This document shows, piece by piece, positions 7,963-16,249 of a stretch of 64,000 nucleotides of DNA. The translations under genes were made by a program, and so were the position numbers. A model generated the notes under the pieces. The model was not told where the DNA came from. It searched no databases and saw only the letters and a program-made list of their open reading frames with translations. Position 1 is the stretch's first letter, and the number at the start of each line of letters is the position of its first letter. Origin of the DNA: Streptomyces sp. NBC_00576 (GTDB lineage Bacteria > Actinomycetota > Actinomycetes > Streptomycetales > Streptomycetaceae); the NCBI RefSeq assembly GCF_036345175.1, contig NZ_CP107780.1, forward strand, positions 7,316,001 through 7,380,000. Reading direction: 5' to 3'.

Positions 7963-9057
7963 GTGACCCCAGTACAGACCGAGGTGCCGCAGCGGCGCGG
8001 CACGCCCCAGGACTCGGACGGCACGCCGGTCATCTCCGTGCGCGGCCTGTGGAAGGTGTTCGGGCCGAAGGCCGAGCGGGTGCCGGAGTCGGAGGAGCTG
8101 TGCGGGCTCACCCGACGCGAGCTGATGGACCGTACGGGATGTACCGCCGCCGTACGCGACATCGACTTCGACGTGGCGCCCGGCGAGGTGTTCGTGGTCA
8201 TGGGTCTGTCGGGTTCCGGCAAGTCGACCCTGGTGCGATGTCTCACCCGGCTGATCGAACCCACCGCCGGTGAGATCGTCTTCGAGGGCGAGAACATCCG
8301 CGACGCCGACGACAAGCGGCTGCGCGAGCTGCGCCGCGAGAAGTTCTCCATGGTCTTCCAGCACTTCGGGCTGCTTCCGCACCGGCGCGTTGTCGACAAC
8401 GTCAGCTTCGGGCTGGAGATCCGCGGGATGGGCAAGGCCGAGCGTATGAAGCGGGCCCTGGAGGTTGTGGAGCTGGTCGGGCTTTCCGGGTACGAGAACT
8501 CCTACCCCGATCAGCTCTCCGGCGGTATGCAGCAACGCGTGGGCCTGGCAAGGGCGTTGGCGGGCGATCCGGAAGTCCTTCTCTTCGACGAGCCGTTCTC
8601 GGCGCTCGATCCGCTGATCCGCCGTGACATGCAGAACGAGGTCATCCGGCTGCACCACGAGGTCGGCAAGACGATGGTGTTCATCACCCACGACCTCTCC
8701 GAGGCGCTCAAACTGGGCGACCGCATCCTCATCATGCGCGACGGCAAGATGGTTCAGTGCGGTACGGGAGATGAGCTGGTGGGCGCTCCCGCCGACGACT
8801 ACGTACGCGAGTTCGTGAAGGACGTGCCGCGTGCCGACGTCCTCACCCTGCGCTGGATCATGCGCCCGCCGGTGGACGGCGACGATCTGGGCGGCCCCGA
8901 GCTGGGTCCGGACGTCGTGGTGCGGGAAGCCACCCGGGCTGTCCTCGCCGCCGAGAAGCCGGTCAAGGTCGTCGAGAACGGCAAGCTGATCGGCCTGGTC
9001 GGCGACGAGGAGATCCTCGCGGTGGTCGCCGGGCAGGAAGGCGGCGACAAGCGATGA
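7963..9057 (+). CDS. Glycine betaine/proline-type ABC importer, ATP-binding protein
   Basis: A 364-residue ATPase of the ProV/OpuAA family. Walker A is G-L-S-G-S-G-K-S-T, the Q-loop lies in M-V-F-Q-H-F-G-L-L-P-H-R, the signature is L-S-G-G-M-Q-Q-R, Walker B is V-L-L-F-D-E-P-F-S-A-L-D, and the H-loop is F-I-T-H-D. About 50 residues between the first strand and Walker A (an L-x-x-R-x-E-L-M-D-R-T-G-C insertion) and a C-terminal CBS-like tail ending in D-E-E-I-L-A-V-V are typical of osmolyte importers. GTG 7963 is preceded by AAAAGAGG. Its stop overlaps the permease start by ATGA. Confidence 0.93.
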   Translation: MTPVQTEVPQRRGTPQDSDGTPVISVRGLWKVFGPKAERVPESEELCGLTRRELMDRTGCTAAVRDIDFDVAPGEVFVVMGLSGSGKSTLVRCLTRLIEPTAGEIVFEGENIRDADDKRLRELRREKFSMVFQHFGLLPHRRVVDNVSFGLEIRGMGKAERMKRALEVVELVGLSGYENSYPDQLSGGMQQRVGLARALAGDPEVLLFDEPFSALDPLIRRDMQNEVIRLHHEVGKTMVFITHDLSEALKLGDRILIMRDGKMVQCGTGDELVGAPADDYVREFVKDVPRADVLTLRWIMRPPVDGDDLGGPELGPDVVVREATRAVLAAEKPVKVVENGKLIGLVGDEEILAVVAGQEGGDKR

Positions 9058-11072
9058 CCGTCGCCATGGAGAAACCCCCGGTACCGGAGCCGCCGCAGGA
9101 GACGGACGCCGTGTCCGAGGCGGCGCCCGCAGCGGCCGTACGGCGGGTCAGCCGCCGCATGGTGGTCGGGGCGATCCTGGTCGTCTGGCTGGTGCTGTTC
9201 GCCGTACTGCGCGGCACGAACACCCTGACGCTCGCGGCGGCGGACCTCACCGATCTGCACCGGTGGCTGAACGACGTCAACGACTCGATCGGCGCCAACC
9301 GCAACTCCAACCCGCTCTTCCTCTACTTCTTCAACGAGATCCGCCTGGTCATCGACAACCTGGCGACCCTCGTCCAGCACCTGATCTCCCAGCCGTCCGA
9401 CACCCGCCCCCTGCCGCAGATCGGGTGGCTCGGTGTCGTCGGCATCGCCGGGTTCGTGTCCTGGGCCGTGGGCAACTGGCGGGTGGCGCTGCTGACCGTG
9501 GCGGGGTTCACCTTCTTCGGGCTCCAGGGCCTGTGGCAGGAGAGCATGGACACGCTCGCGCTGACGCTCTCCGCGGTGTTCGTGGCGCTGCTGTTCGCGA
9601 TCCCGCTGGGCGTGTGGGCGGGGCTGTCCGACCGGGTCAACCGGATCATGACGCCGTTCCTCGACTTCATGCAGACGATGCCCACCATGGTCTACCTCGC
9701 CCCGCTGACCCTGTTCTTCCTCATCGGCGGCGCCTCCGCCACCATCGCCACCGTCATCTACGCGGCGCCGCCGGCGATCCGAATCACCGCGCACGCCATC
9801 CGGTCCGTGCCGGAGACCACCGTCGAGGCGGCCGACTCGCTGGGCGCGACCCGCTGGCAGTCGCTGCTGAAGGTCCTGCTGCCGATGTCGAAGCGGACCG
9901 TGGTGATGGGCATCAACCAGACGATCATGGCGGCCCTCGCCATGGTGACCATCGCCGCCCTGATCGACGCGCCCGGCCTGGGCAAGACCGTCATCCAGGC
10001 CCTGCAGTCGCTCGACGTGGGTACGGCCTTCAATGCGGGCCTAGCCATCGTGGTCATGGCCATCGTCCTCGACCGCGTCACGACCGCGGCGAGTGTGCGT
10101 GAGGAGGCGGCCCGGCGCTCGGGCGGCCGACTCCTCGCCAGGCGGCGGCAGTTGGTGGTGGCCGGAGCGGCCGTCACCGCCGTCCTCGTCTACCTGTCGC
10201 ACACCTACCTATGGGCGGCAGAGTTCCCCGGCGAGGGCAGTGTCGGCAGCTCCGTCGCGAGCGGCGCCGACACCGCGAGCACCTGGGTGCAGGACAACCT
10301 GTCGGGCCTCACCAACGCCTTCCGGGACGCCCTCACCAACGGTCTGCTCAACCCGTTCCAGACCCTGCTCACCGACTCCCCCTGGTGGCTCGTCGGCGCG
10401 GTCCTGATCGGGCTGGGCACGGTACTCGGCGGCTGGCGGTCCGGGGTCACCACGGCCGTGTGCGTCGGTCTGCTGGTCGCCACCGGTGTCTGGTCGGACA
10501 GCATGACGACCCTGGCGTCCACGCTCGTGGCCACGGTCATGACGCTGCTGCTGGCCGTCGTCGTCGGCGTGTGGATGGGGCGCAGCCCGCTCGCGGACCG
10601 CCTGATCCGTCCCACCCTGGACGCGGCACAGGTCATGCCGCCGTTCGTCTACCTCGTACCGTTCCTCGCGCTGTTCGGCGCGACCCGCTTCACGGCGATC
10701 GTCGCGGCCATCGTCTACGCGGCACCCGTCGCCATGAAGATCATCGCGGACGGGATACGGAACGTGCCCGCGACCACCGTGGAAGCGGCCACCTCCGCCG
10801 GGTGCAACACCTGGCAGATCATCACCAAGGTCCAGCTGCCGATGGCACGAGGAGCCCTGACCCTGGCCACCAATCAGGGTCTGATCTACGTGCTGTCGAT
10901 GGTTGTTGTGGGCGGCCTGGTAGGCGCGGGCGCCCTCGGCTACGACGTCGTGGCCGGCTTCTCGCAGGGGCAGCTGTACGGGAAGGGGCTGGCGGCGGGG
11001 CTGGCCATCGTCCTTCTCGGAGTCATGTTCGACCGGATCACTCAGGCAGCGGCGCGGCGTACCAGCGCGTAA
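9054..11072 (+). CDS. Glycine betaine-type ABC importer, double permease
   Basis: A 672-residue membrane protein containing two complete MetI-like permease halves in one chain. Each has its own coupling motif: E-A-A-D-S-L-G-A-T-R-W-Q near residues 260-270 and E-A-A-T-S-A-G-C-N-T-W-Q in the second half, each ending in K-V-x-L-P. A hydrophobic N-terminal extension and a soluble, probably extracellular, stretch around residues 385-430 separate the halves. Homologues such as ProW usually supply one half per chain and dimerise; fused double permeases are known in actinomycete betaine systems. Translation starts inside the ATPase stop codon (ATGA), implying coupling. It transports quaternary amines together with the proteins at 7963 and 11087. 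Confidence 0.9.
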   Translation: MTVAMEKPPVPEPPQETDAVSEAAPAAAVRRVSRRMVVGAILVVWLVLFAVLRGTNTLTLAAADLTDLHRWLNDVNDSIGANRNSNPLFLYFFNEIRLVIDNLATLVQHLISQPSDTRPLPQIGWLGVVGIAGFVSWAVGNWRVALLTVAGFTFFGLQGLWQESMDTLALTLSAVFVALLFAIPLGVWAGLSDRVNRIMTPFLDFMQTMPTMVYLAPLTLFFLIGGASATIATVIYAAPPAIRITAHAIRSVPETTVEAADSLGATRWQSLLKVLLPMSKRTVVMGINQTIMAALAMVTIAALIDAPGLGKTVIQALQSLDVGTAFNAGLAIVVMAIVLDRVTTAASVREEAARRSGGRLLARRRQLVVAGAAVTAVLVYLSHTYLWAAEFPGEGSVGSSVASGADTASTWVQDNLSGLTNAFRDALTNGLLNPFQTLLTDSPWWLVGAVLIGLGTVLGGWRSGVTTAVCVGLLVATGVWSDSMTTLASTLVATVMTLLLAVVVGVWMGRSPLADRLIRPTLDAAQVMPPFVYLVPFLALFGATRFTAIVAAIVYAAPVAMKIIADGIRNVPATTVEAATSAGCNTWQIITKVQLPMARGALTLATNQGLIYVLSMVVVGGLVGAGALGYDVVAGFSQGQLYGKGLAAGLAIVLLGVMFDRITQAAARRTSA

Positions 11073-11086
11073 GGAGCTAACCCACC

Positions 11087-12067
11087 ATGGCAAGGCAAGC
11101 AACGAAGTGGAGAGCCGGCGCGGTCGGCACAGCCGTCCTCGCCCTCACCCTCACCGCCTGCGGCGGCGCGAAGGTAGGCGACGACCCCGCGGGCTCCGAC
11201 ACCTCTTCCGGGTCCTCCGCGAAGTGCGGCACCTTCAACCTCGCGGTCAACCCGTGGGTCGGCTACGAGGCGAACGCGGCGGTCGTCGCGTACGTCGCGG
11301 AGCAGGACCTCGGCTGCAAGGTCACCAAGAAGGACCTGAAGGAAGCGATCGCCTGGCAGGGCTTCGGGACGGGCGAGGTCGATGCCGTCATCGAGAACTG
11401 GGGCCACGACGACCTGAAGAAGAAGTACATCACCGACCAGAAGACGGCCGTCGAGGTCGGCGCGACCGGCAACGAAGGTCTGATCGGCTGGTACGTGCCG
11501 CCGTGGCTGGCCAAGGCGCACCCGGACATCACCGACTGGAACAACCTCGACAAGTACGCGGCGAAGTTCAAGACCTCCGAGTCGGGCGGCAAGGGCCAGC
11601 TCCTCGACGGCGACCCGTCGTTCGTCACCAACGACGAGGCGCTGGTGAAGAACCTGAAGCTGGACTTCAAGGTGGTGTACGCGGGCAGCGAGACCGCGCT
11701 CATCCAGGCCTTCCGCAAGGCGGAGAAGAACAAGGAATGGGTGATCGGCTACTTCTACGAGCCCCAGTGGTTCATGGCCGAGGTGCCCCTCGTCAAGATC
11801 AAGCTGCCCGAGTACAAGGCGGGTTGCGACGCCGACCTGGAGAAGGTCGCGTGCGACTACCCCGTGTACAAGCTCGACAAGATCGTCAGCGCGAAGTTCG
11901 CCAAGTCGGGCAGCCCGGCCTATGACCTGGTCAAGAACTTCACCTGGACGAACGACGACCAGAACACCGTGGCCAAGTACATAGCCGAGGACAAGATGAC
12001 CCCCGAGGCGGCGGCGAAGAAGTGGGTCGACGCCAACAAGGCGAAGGTCGACGCCTGGATCAAGTAG
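11087..12067 (+). CDS. Glycine betaine-binding lipoprotein of the ABC importer
   Basis: A 326-residue substrate-binding protein of the OpuAC/ProX family. The lipobox L-T-A-C places the lipidated cysteine at residue 25, after a positively charged start and hydrophobic core. The mature part has N-P-W-V-G-Y-E, then W-G-H-D-D-L, and aromatic residues in the Y-V-P-P-W-L region that suit a cation-pi box for quaternary ammonium groups. AAGGAG lies ten bases before ATG 11087. It is the last gene of the four-gene unit starting at 6470; the intergenic repeat with hairpin at 12172-12240 follows. Confidence 0.93.
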   Translation: MARQATKWRAGAVGTAVLALTLTACGGAKVGDDPAGSDTSSGSSAKCGTFNLAVNPWVGYEANAAVVAYVAEQDLGCKVTKKDLKEAIAWQGFGTGEVDAVIENWGHDDLKKKYITDQKTAVEVGATGNEGLIGWYVPPWLAKAHPDITDWNNLDKYAAKFKTSESGGKGQLLDGDPSFVTNDEALVKNLKLDFKVVYAGSETALIQAFRKAEKNKEWVIGYFYEPQWFMAEVPLVKIKLPEYKAGCDADLEKVACDYPVYKLDKIVSAKFAKSGSPAYDLVKNFTWTNDDQNTVAKYIAEDKMTPEAAAKKWVDANKAKVDAWIK

Positions 12068-12171
12068 TGCCTGGAGTGGGTTGAGCACGGCTGCCCGGTG
12101 GGCGGTGCGCGTACGCGTGCGCCGGCTGCCGGGCACTGCTGTGTTTCGCCCCCGCCGCCCCTACCTGTCCC

Positions 12172-12240
12172 ATCCTCGGGGGCGCTGCCCCCGAACCCCC
12201 GTTCGCGCCGAAAGCGCTCGTCCTCAAACGCCGGACGGGC
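12172..12240 (-). repeat. Streptomyces-type intergenic repeat, copy 2, with hairpin
   Basis: The minus strand reads CAGCCCGTCCGGCGTTTGAG followed by GACGAGCG and a GGGGGTTCGGGGGC block, the same consensus as at 388-462. Arms TCGGGGGC (12176-12183) and GCCCCCGA (12187-12194) form an 8-bp stem with a 3-nt loop, a probable terminator of the importer operon. Confidence 0.75.
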
Positions 12241-12254
12241 TGGTGGGTGGGCCC

Positions 12255-12321
12255 TTGACACCCACCTGCACGACAGGCACATTGAGTTGCGCAACCTGAG
12301 TCATGTTGCGTAGACAGCAAC
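12255..12321 (+). promoter_or_regulatory. Promoter and double operator of the dimethylglycine/sarcosine oxidase operon
   Basis: TTGACA (12255-12260) and CACATT (12278-12283) are spaced by 17 bases. Overlapping and just beyond the expected start point are a perfect 10-bp palindrome GTTGCGCAAC (12286-12295) and GTTGCGTAGACAGCAAC (12305-12321), an inverted GTTGC/GCAAC pair with 7-base spacing. The placement suggests repression. The related half-sites at 6245-6253 and 6435-6444 suggest one regulator for three units. The gene's own GGAGG ribosome site is at 12353-12357. Confidence 0.68.
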
Positions 12322-12364
12322 TGACACTGAGGGCCTGGACTGGTTTTCAACCGGAGGTGCGGCG

Positions 12365-14815
12365 ATGGCGGGACCCCGAGTGGTCATCATCGGAGCGGGC
12401 GTCGTTGGCGCGGCACTCGCGGACGAGATCTCCGCACGAGGCTGGACCGAAGTGACCGTGGTCGACCAGGGCCCGCTGCCCGCCACCGGGGGATCGTCGT
12501 CGCACGCCCCGGGCCTGGTCTTCCAGACGAACTCGTCCAAGACGATGACCGAGCTGGCCCGCTACACCGTCGAGAAGTTCTGCTCCCTGGACGTCGACGG
12601 CCAGCCCTGCTTCCTCCAGGTCGGCGGCCTCGAAGTGGCCACCACCCCCGAGCGCCTCACCGAACTGCACCGCCGGCACGGTTGGATCACGTCCTGGGGC
12701 ATCGAGTCCCGCCTGCTGACCGCCGACGAGTGCGTGGAACACCACCCGCTGGTCAACCGCGACCGGGTCCTCGGCGGCCTCCTGGTCCCCACGGACGGCC
12801 TCGCCAAGGCGGTCCTCGCCGTCGAGGCGCAGATCCGCCGGGCCACCGAACGAGGCGTGAGCTTCCTGCCCCGCCACGAGGTACTGGACGTACAGCAGAC
12901 CGACGGCCAGGTCACGGGCGTTCTCACCTCCGAGGGCGAGATCCCGGCCGACATCGTCGTGTGCTGCGCCGGCATCTGGGGCCCGAAGATCGCCCGCATG
13001 GTAGGTCTCAACCTCCCCCTCACCCCCCTGGCCCACCAGCTGGCCTGGACCGGCCCGGTCCCCGCCCTCGCGGGCCAGACCGAGGAGGCGGTCCGCCCGA
13101 TCCTGCGCCACCAGGACGCCGACCTCTACTACCGCGACCGCTTCGACACCATCGGCATCGGCTACTACGGCCACCGCCCGATGCCGATCTCGGCCGACGA
13201 CATCCTCTCCTTCGACGAGGCGGACACGGCCGGGGGGATGCCCTCGGTGCTGAAGTTCACCGAGGACGACTTCGAGCCCGCCTGGACGGAGACACAGTCA
13301 CTCCTCCCCTCGACGAAGGAAGCGAAGGTCGAGGAGGGCATCAACGGTCTGTTCTCCTTCACCACCGACAACTTCCCGCTCCTCGGCGAGTCCCCGGACG
13401 TCAAGGGCTTCTGGGTCGCCGAGGCGGTGTGGGTCACCCACTCGGCGGGCGTGGGCAGGGCCATGGCCGAGTGGCTGGTCGACGGTTTCTGTTCCTCCTT
13501 CGACCTGCACGAGTGCGACCTCAACCGCTTCGAGCCGCACCAGCTCTCCCCGGAGTACGTCCTGGCCCGCGACTGCCAGAACTTCGTCGAGGTCTACGAC
13601 ATCCTCCACCCCCTCCAGCCGTCCGGGCACCCGCGCCCGATCCGCACCAGCCCCTTCCACACCCGTCAGAAGGAACTGGGCGCCTTCTTCCTGGAGGCGA
13701 ACGGCTGGGAACGCCCGCAGTGGTACGAGGCCAACGCACCCCTGGTGGCAGGCCGTTCGGTACCCACCCCGGGCGACTGGGCGGCGCAGTACTGGTCGCC
13801 GATCGTCGGCGCCGAGGCCCAGGCGACCCGCGAGACGGTCGCGATGTACGACATGACGGCCCTCAAACGCCTGGAGGTGACCGGCCCGGGTGCCGCCGCC
13901 TTCCTGGAGGGTCTGACGACCAGCAAGGTGGCCAAGTCGGTCGGCTCGGTGACGTACACCCTGCTCCTGGACCACGACGGTGGCATCCGCAGCGACGTCA
14001 CCGTGGCCCGCCTCGGCCGCGACCTCTTCCAGGTGGGTGCCAACGGCAACCTGGACCTCGACTGGTTCACCCGTCACCTCCCGGCCGACGGCACGGTCCA
14101 GGTCCGCGACATCACCCCGGGCACGTGCTGCATCGGCCTGTGGGGCCCGCTGGCCCGCAAGGTCCTCCAGCCCCTGACGGACGAGGACTTCTCGAACGAC
14201 GGCCTGAAGTACTTCCGCGCCAAGCGCGCCTACATCGGCAGCGTCCCGGTGACGGCGATGCGCCTGTCGTACGTCGGCGAACTCGGCTGGGAGCTCTACA
14301 CCACCGCAGACCAGGGCCAGAAACTCTGGGACACCCTCTGGCAGGCGGCGCAGCCGCTGGGCGGCATCGCGGCGGGCCGCGGCGCCTTCAACAGCCTCCG
14401 CCTGGAGAAGGGCTACCGCTCCTTCGGCACCGACATGACGTACGAGCACGACCCGTACGAGGCCGGCGTCGGCTTCGCGGTGAAGCTCGACAAGGGCGAC
14501 TTCGTCGGCAAGGCGGCACTGGAACGCCGTAAGACGGACGTACGACGCAAGCTCACCTGCCTGACGATCGAGGACCCCCGGTCGGTGGTGATGGGCAAGG
14601 AACCGGTGTACGACGAGGGTGACCGGCCCGTCGGCTACGTCACCAGCGCCTCCTACGGCTACACGATCGGCAAGGGCATCGCCTACGCCTGGCTGCCCGC
14701 CGAACTGGCCATCCCTGGAACGGCGTTGACCATCGGCTACTTCGACCAGCGCGTAGAGGCCGTGGTCGCCGAGGAGCCTCTGTTCGACCCGACGATGTCC
14801 CGCCTCCGTGGGTAG
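12365..14815 (+). CDS. Dimethylglycine oxidase (FAD- and folate-dependent)
   Basis: An 816-residue two-domain enzyme that oxidatively demethylates N,N-dimethylglycine to sarcosine and passes the methylene group to THF. The N-terminal FAD-binding oxidoreductase starts V-V-I-I-G-A-G-V-V-G-A-A. The G-S-S-S-H-A-P-G motif (H47) aligns with the histidine used for covalent flavin attachment in the dimethylglycine dehydrogenase family. From about residue 430 a GcvT-like aminomethyltransferase domain follows (W-E-R-P-Q-W-Y-E-A-N, M-Y-D-M-T-A-L-K-R-L, L-S-Y-V-G-E-L-G-W-E-L-Y, and a C-terminal G-Y-T-I-G-K-G-I-A-Y). Long stretches look like the Arthrobacter dimethylglycine oxidase. It is the first gene of the demethylation unit, and its product is the substrate of the sarcosine oxidase encoded next. 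Confidence 0.92.
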   Translation: MAGPRVVIIGAGVVGAALADEISARGWTEVTVVDQGPLPATGGSSSHAPGLVFQTNSSKTMTELARYTVEKFCSLDVDGQPCFLQVGGLEVATTPERLTELHRRHGWITSWGIESRLLTADECVEHHPLVNRDRVLGGLLVPTDGLAKAVLAVEAQIRRATERGVSFLPRHEVLDVQQTDGQVTGVLTSEGEIPADIVVCCAGIWGPKIARMVGLNLPLTPLAHQLAWTGPVPALAGQTEEAVRPILRHQDADLYYRDRFDTIGIGYYGHRPMPISADDILSFDEADTAGGMPSVLKFTEDDFEPAWTETQSLLPSTKEAKVEEGINGLFSFTTDNFPLLGESPDVKGFWVAEAVWVTHSAGVGRAMAEWLVDGFCSSFDLHECDLNRFEPHQLSPEYVLARDCQNFVEVYDILHPLQPSGHPRPIRTSPFHTRQKELGAFFLEANGWERPQWYEANAPLVAGRSVPTPGDWAAQYWSPIVGAEAQATRETVAMYDMTALKRLEVTGPGAAAFLEGLTTSKVAKSVGSVTYTLLLDHDGGIRSDVTVARLGRDLFQVGANGNLDLDWFTRHLPADGTVQVRDITPGTCCIGLWGPLARKVLQPLTDEDFSNDGLKYFRAKRAYIGSVPVTAMRLSYVGELGWELYTTADQGQKLWDTLWQAAQPLGGIAAGRGAFNSLRLEKGYRSFGTDMTYEHDPYEAGVGFAVKLDKGDFVGKAALERRKTDVRRKLTCLTIEDPRSVVMGKEPVYDEGDRPVGYVTSASYGYTIGKGIAYAWLPAELAIPGTALTIGYFDQRVEAVVAEEPLFDPTMSRLRG

Positions 14816-14843
14816 GCGCTCCGCTGGGAGGGCGGCGATGAAT

Positions 14844-14922
14844 CTGCGGGCCGGTGGGGGCTGGTCGCGCCCCGCGGCGGAGCCGCAGATGGGTACCGCC
14901 CCGCGCCCCTTTCGGGGCGCGG
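14844..14922 (+). repeat. Second intergenic repeat family with strong hairpin
   Basis: Between the dimethylglycine oxidase gene and soxB lies a CGCGCCCCGCGGCGGAGCCGC-like block ending in arms CCGCGCCCC (14901-14909) and GGGGCGCGG (14914-14922), a perfect 9-bp stem with a TTTC loop. This type of element is common in Streptomyces intergenic DNA. It may attenuate transcription or protect mRNA between the two genes. No promoter was recognised in the rest of the 177-base gap. Confidence 0.65.
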
Positions 14923-14992
14923 TTGCGCACCCGACTTCGCCGGAGGCGCTCAGCACCCCCAGTCCACTCACCGCAGAAGACGGAGACGCGCG

Positions 14993-16225
14993 ATGAGCCC
15001 CCGTACCCCCGGCGCCGAGCTGCCGGAGCACCCCGACTGGCTGTGGCGCACGCCCGAGCCGAAGCGCAGCTATGACGTGATCGTCGTGGGCGGCGGCGGA
15101 CATGGCCTCGCCACCGCCCACTACCTGGCGAAGAACCACGGCATCACCAACGTCGCCGTGCTGGAGAAGGGGTGGCTGGCGGGCGGCAACATGGCCCGCA
15201 ACACCACGATCATCCGCTCCAACTACCTGTGGGACGAGAGCGCGGGCATCTACGAGCACTCGCTGAAACTGTGGGAGGGCCTGGAGGAGGAGCTGGACTA
15301 CCCCATCCTCTTCTCGCAGCGCGGCGTGCTGAACCTGGCCCACAGCCTCCAGGACGTCCGCGACAGCGTGCGCCGGGTGGAGGCCAACCGCCTGAACGGT
15401 GTGGACGCGGAGTGGCTGGACGCCGAGCAGGTGAGGGAAGTCTGCCCGATCGTCAACATCTCGCCGGACGTGCGTTATCCGGTGATGGGCGGCACCTACC
15501 AGCCGCGTGCGGGCATCGCGAAGCACGACCACGTGGCGTGGGGCCTGGCCCGCTCGGCGGACGCGGCCGGCATCGACATCATCCAGAACTGTGAGGTCAC
15601 GGGCCTGGATGTGGTCGGCGGCAGGGTGGTCGGGGTTCAGACGACCCTGGGCCCGATCGCGGCGGGCAAGGTGGCGCTGTGCTCGGCGGGCCACAGCTCG
15701 GTCCTGGCGGCGATGGCGGGCATCGAACTCCCGCTCCAGAGCCACCCGTTGCAGGCGTTGGTCTCCGAACTCCTCGAACCCGTGCACCCGACGGTGGTGA
15801 TGTCCAACGCGGTCCACGTGTACGTCAGCCAGGCGCACAAGGGTGAGTTGGTGATGGGCGCGGGCATCGACTCGTACAACTCGTACACACAGCGCGGCGC
15901 GTTCCACATCATCGAGGAACAGATGTCGGCGGCCCTGGAACTCTTCCCGGTCTTCGCGCGGGCCCATGTGCTGCGTACATGGGGAGGCATCGTCGACGTG
16001 AGCCCGGATGCGTCGCCGATCGTCGGCCTCACCCCGGTGGACAACCTCTACCTCAACTGCGGCTGGGGAACGGGCGGTTTCAAGGCGACCCCGGGCGTCG
16101 GCTGGGTCTACGCCCACACGATCGCCCACGACACCCCCCACCCCCTCAACGCCCCCTTCTCGCTCGACCGTTTCACCACCGGCGCGCTCGTCGACGAGCA
16201 CGGCGCGGCCGCGGTGGCCCACTAG
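14993..16225 (+). CDS. soxB: Heterotetrameric sarcosine oxidase, beta subunit
   Basis: A 410-residue flavoprotein subunit of the alpha-beta-gamma-delta sarcosine oxidase, which converts sarcosine to glycine. The N-terminal dinucleotide-binding motif is V-I-V-V-G-G-G-G-H-G-L-A-T-A-H-Y-L-A, followed by the L-E-K-G-W-L-A-G-G-N-M-A-R-N-T-T-I-I-R-S-N-Y segment highly typical of SoxB. H178 in A-K-H-D-H-V-A-W-G sits where the covalent FMN-linking histidine is expected. The C-terminal L-N-C-G-W-G-T-G-G-F-K-A-T-P-G-V-G is also conserved. It is followed 24 bases later by the soxD-soxA fusion, with the ribosome site AAGGGAG before it. Confidence 0.95.
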   Translation: MSPRTPGAELPEHPDWLWRTPEPKRSYDVIVVGGGGHGLATAHYLAKNHGITNVAVLEKGWLAGGNMARNTTIIRSNYLWDESAGIYEHSLKLWEGLEEELDYPILFSQRGVLNLAHSLQDVRDSVRRVEANRLNGVDAEWLDAEQVREVCPIVNISPDVRYPVMGGTYQPRAGIAKHDHVAWGLARSADAAGIDIIQNCEVTGLDVVGGRVVGVQTTLGPIAAGKVALCSAGHSSVLAAMAGIELPLQSHPLQALVSELLEPVHPTVVMSNAVHVYVSQAHKGELVMGAGIDSYNSYTQRGAFHIIEEQMSAALELFPVFARAHVLRTWGGIVDVSPDASPIVGLTPVDNLYLNCGWGTGGFKATPGVGWVYAHTIAHDTPHPLNAPFSLDRFTTGALVDEHGAAAVAH

Positions 16226-16249
16226 GGATCCCCAAGGGAGCCGAACGAC

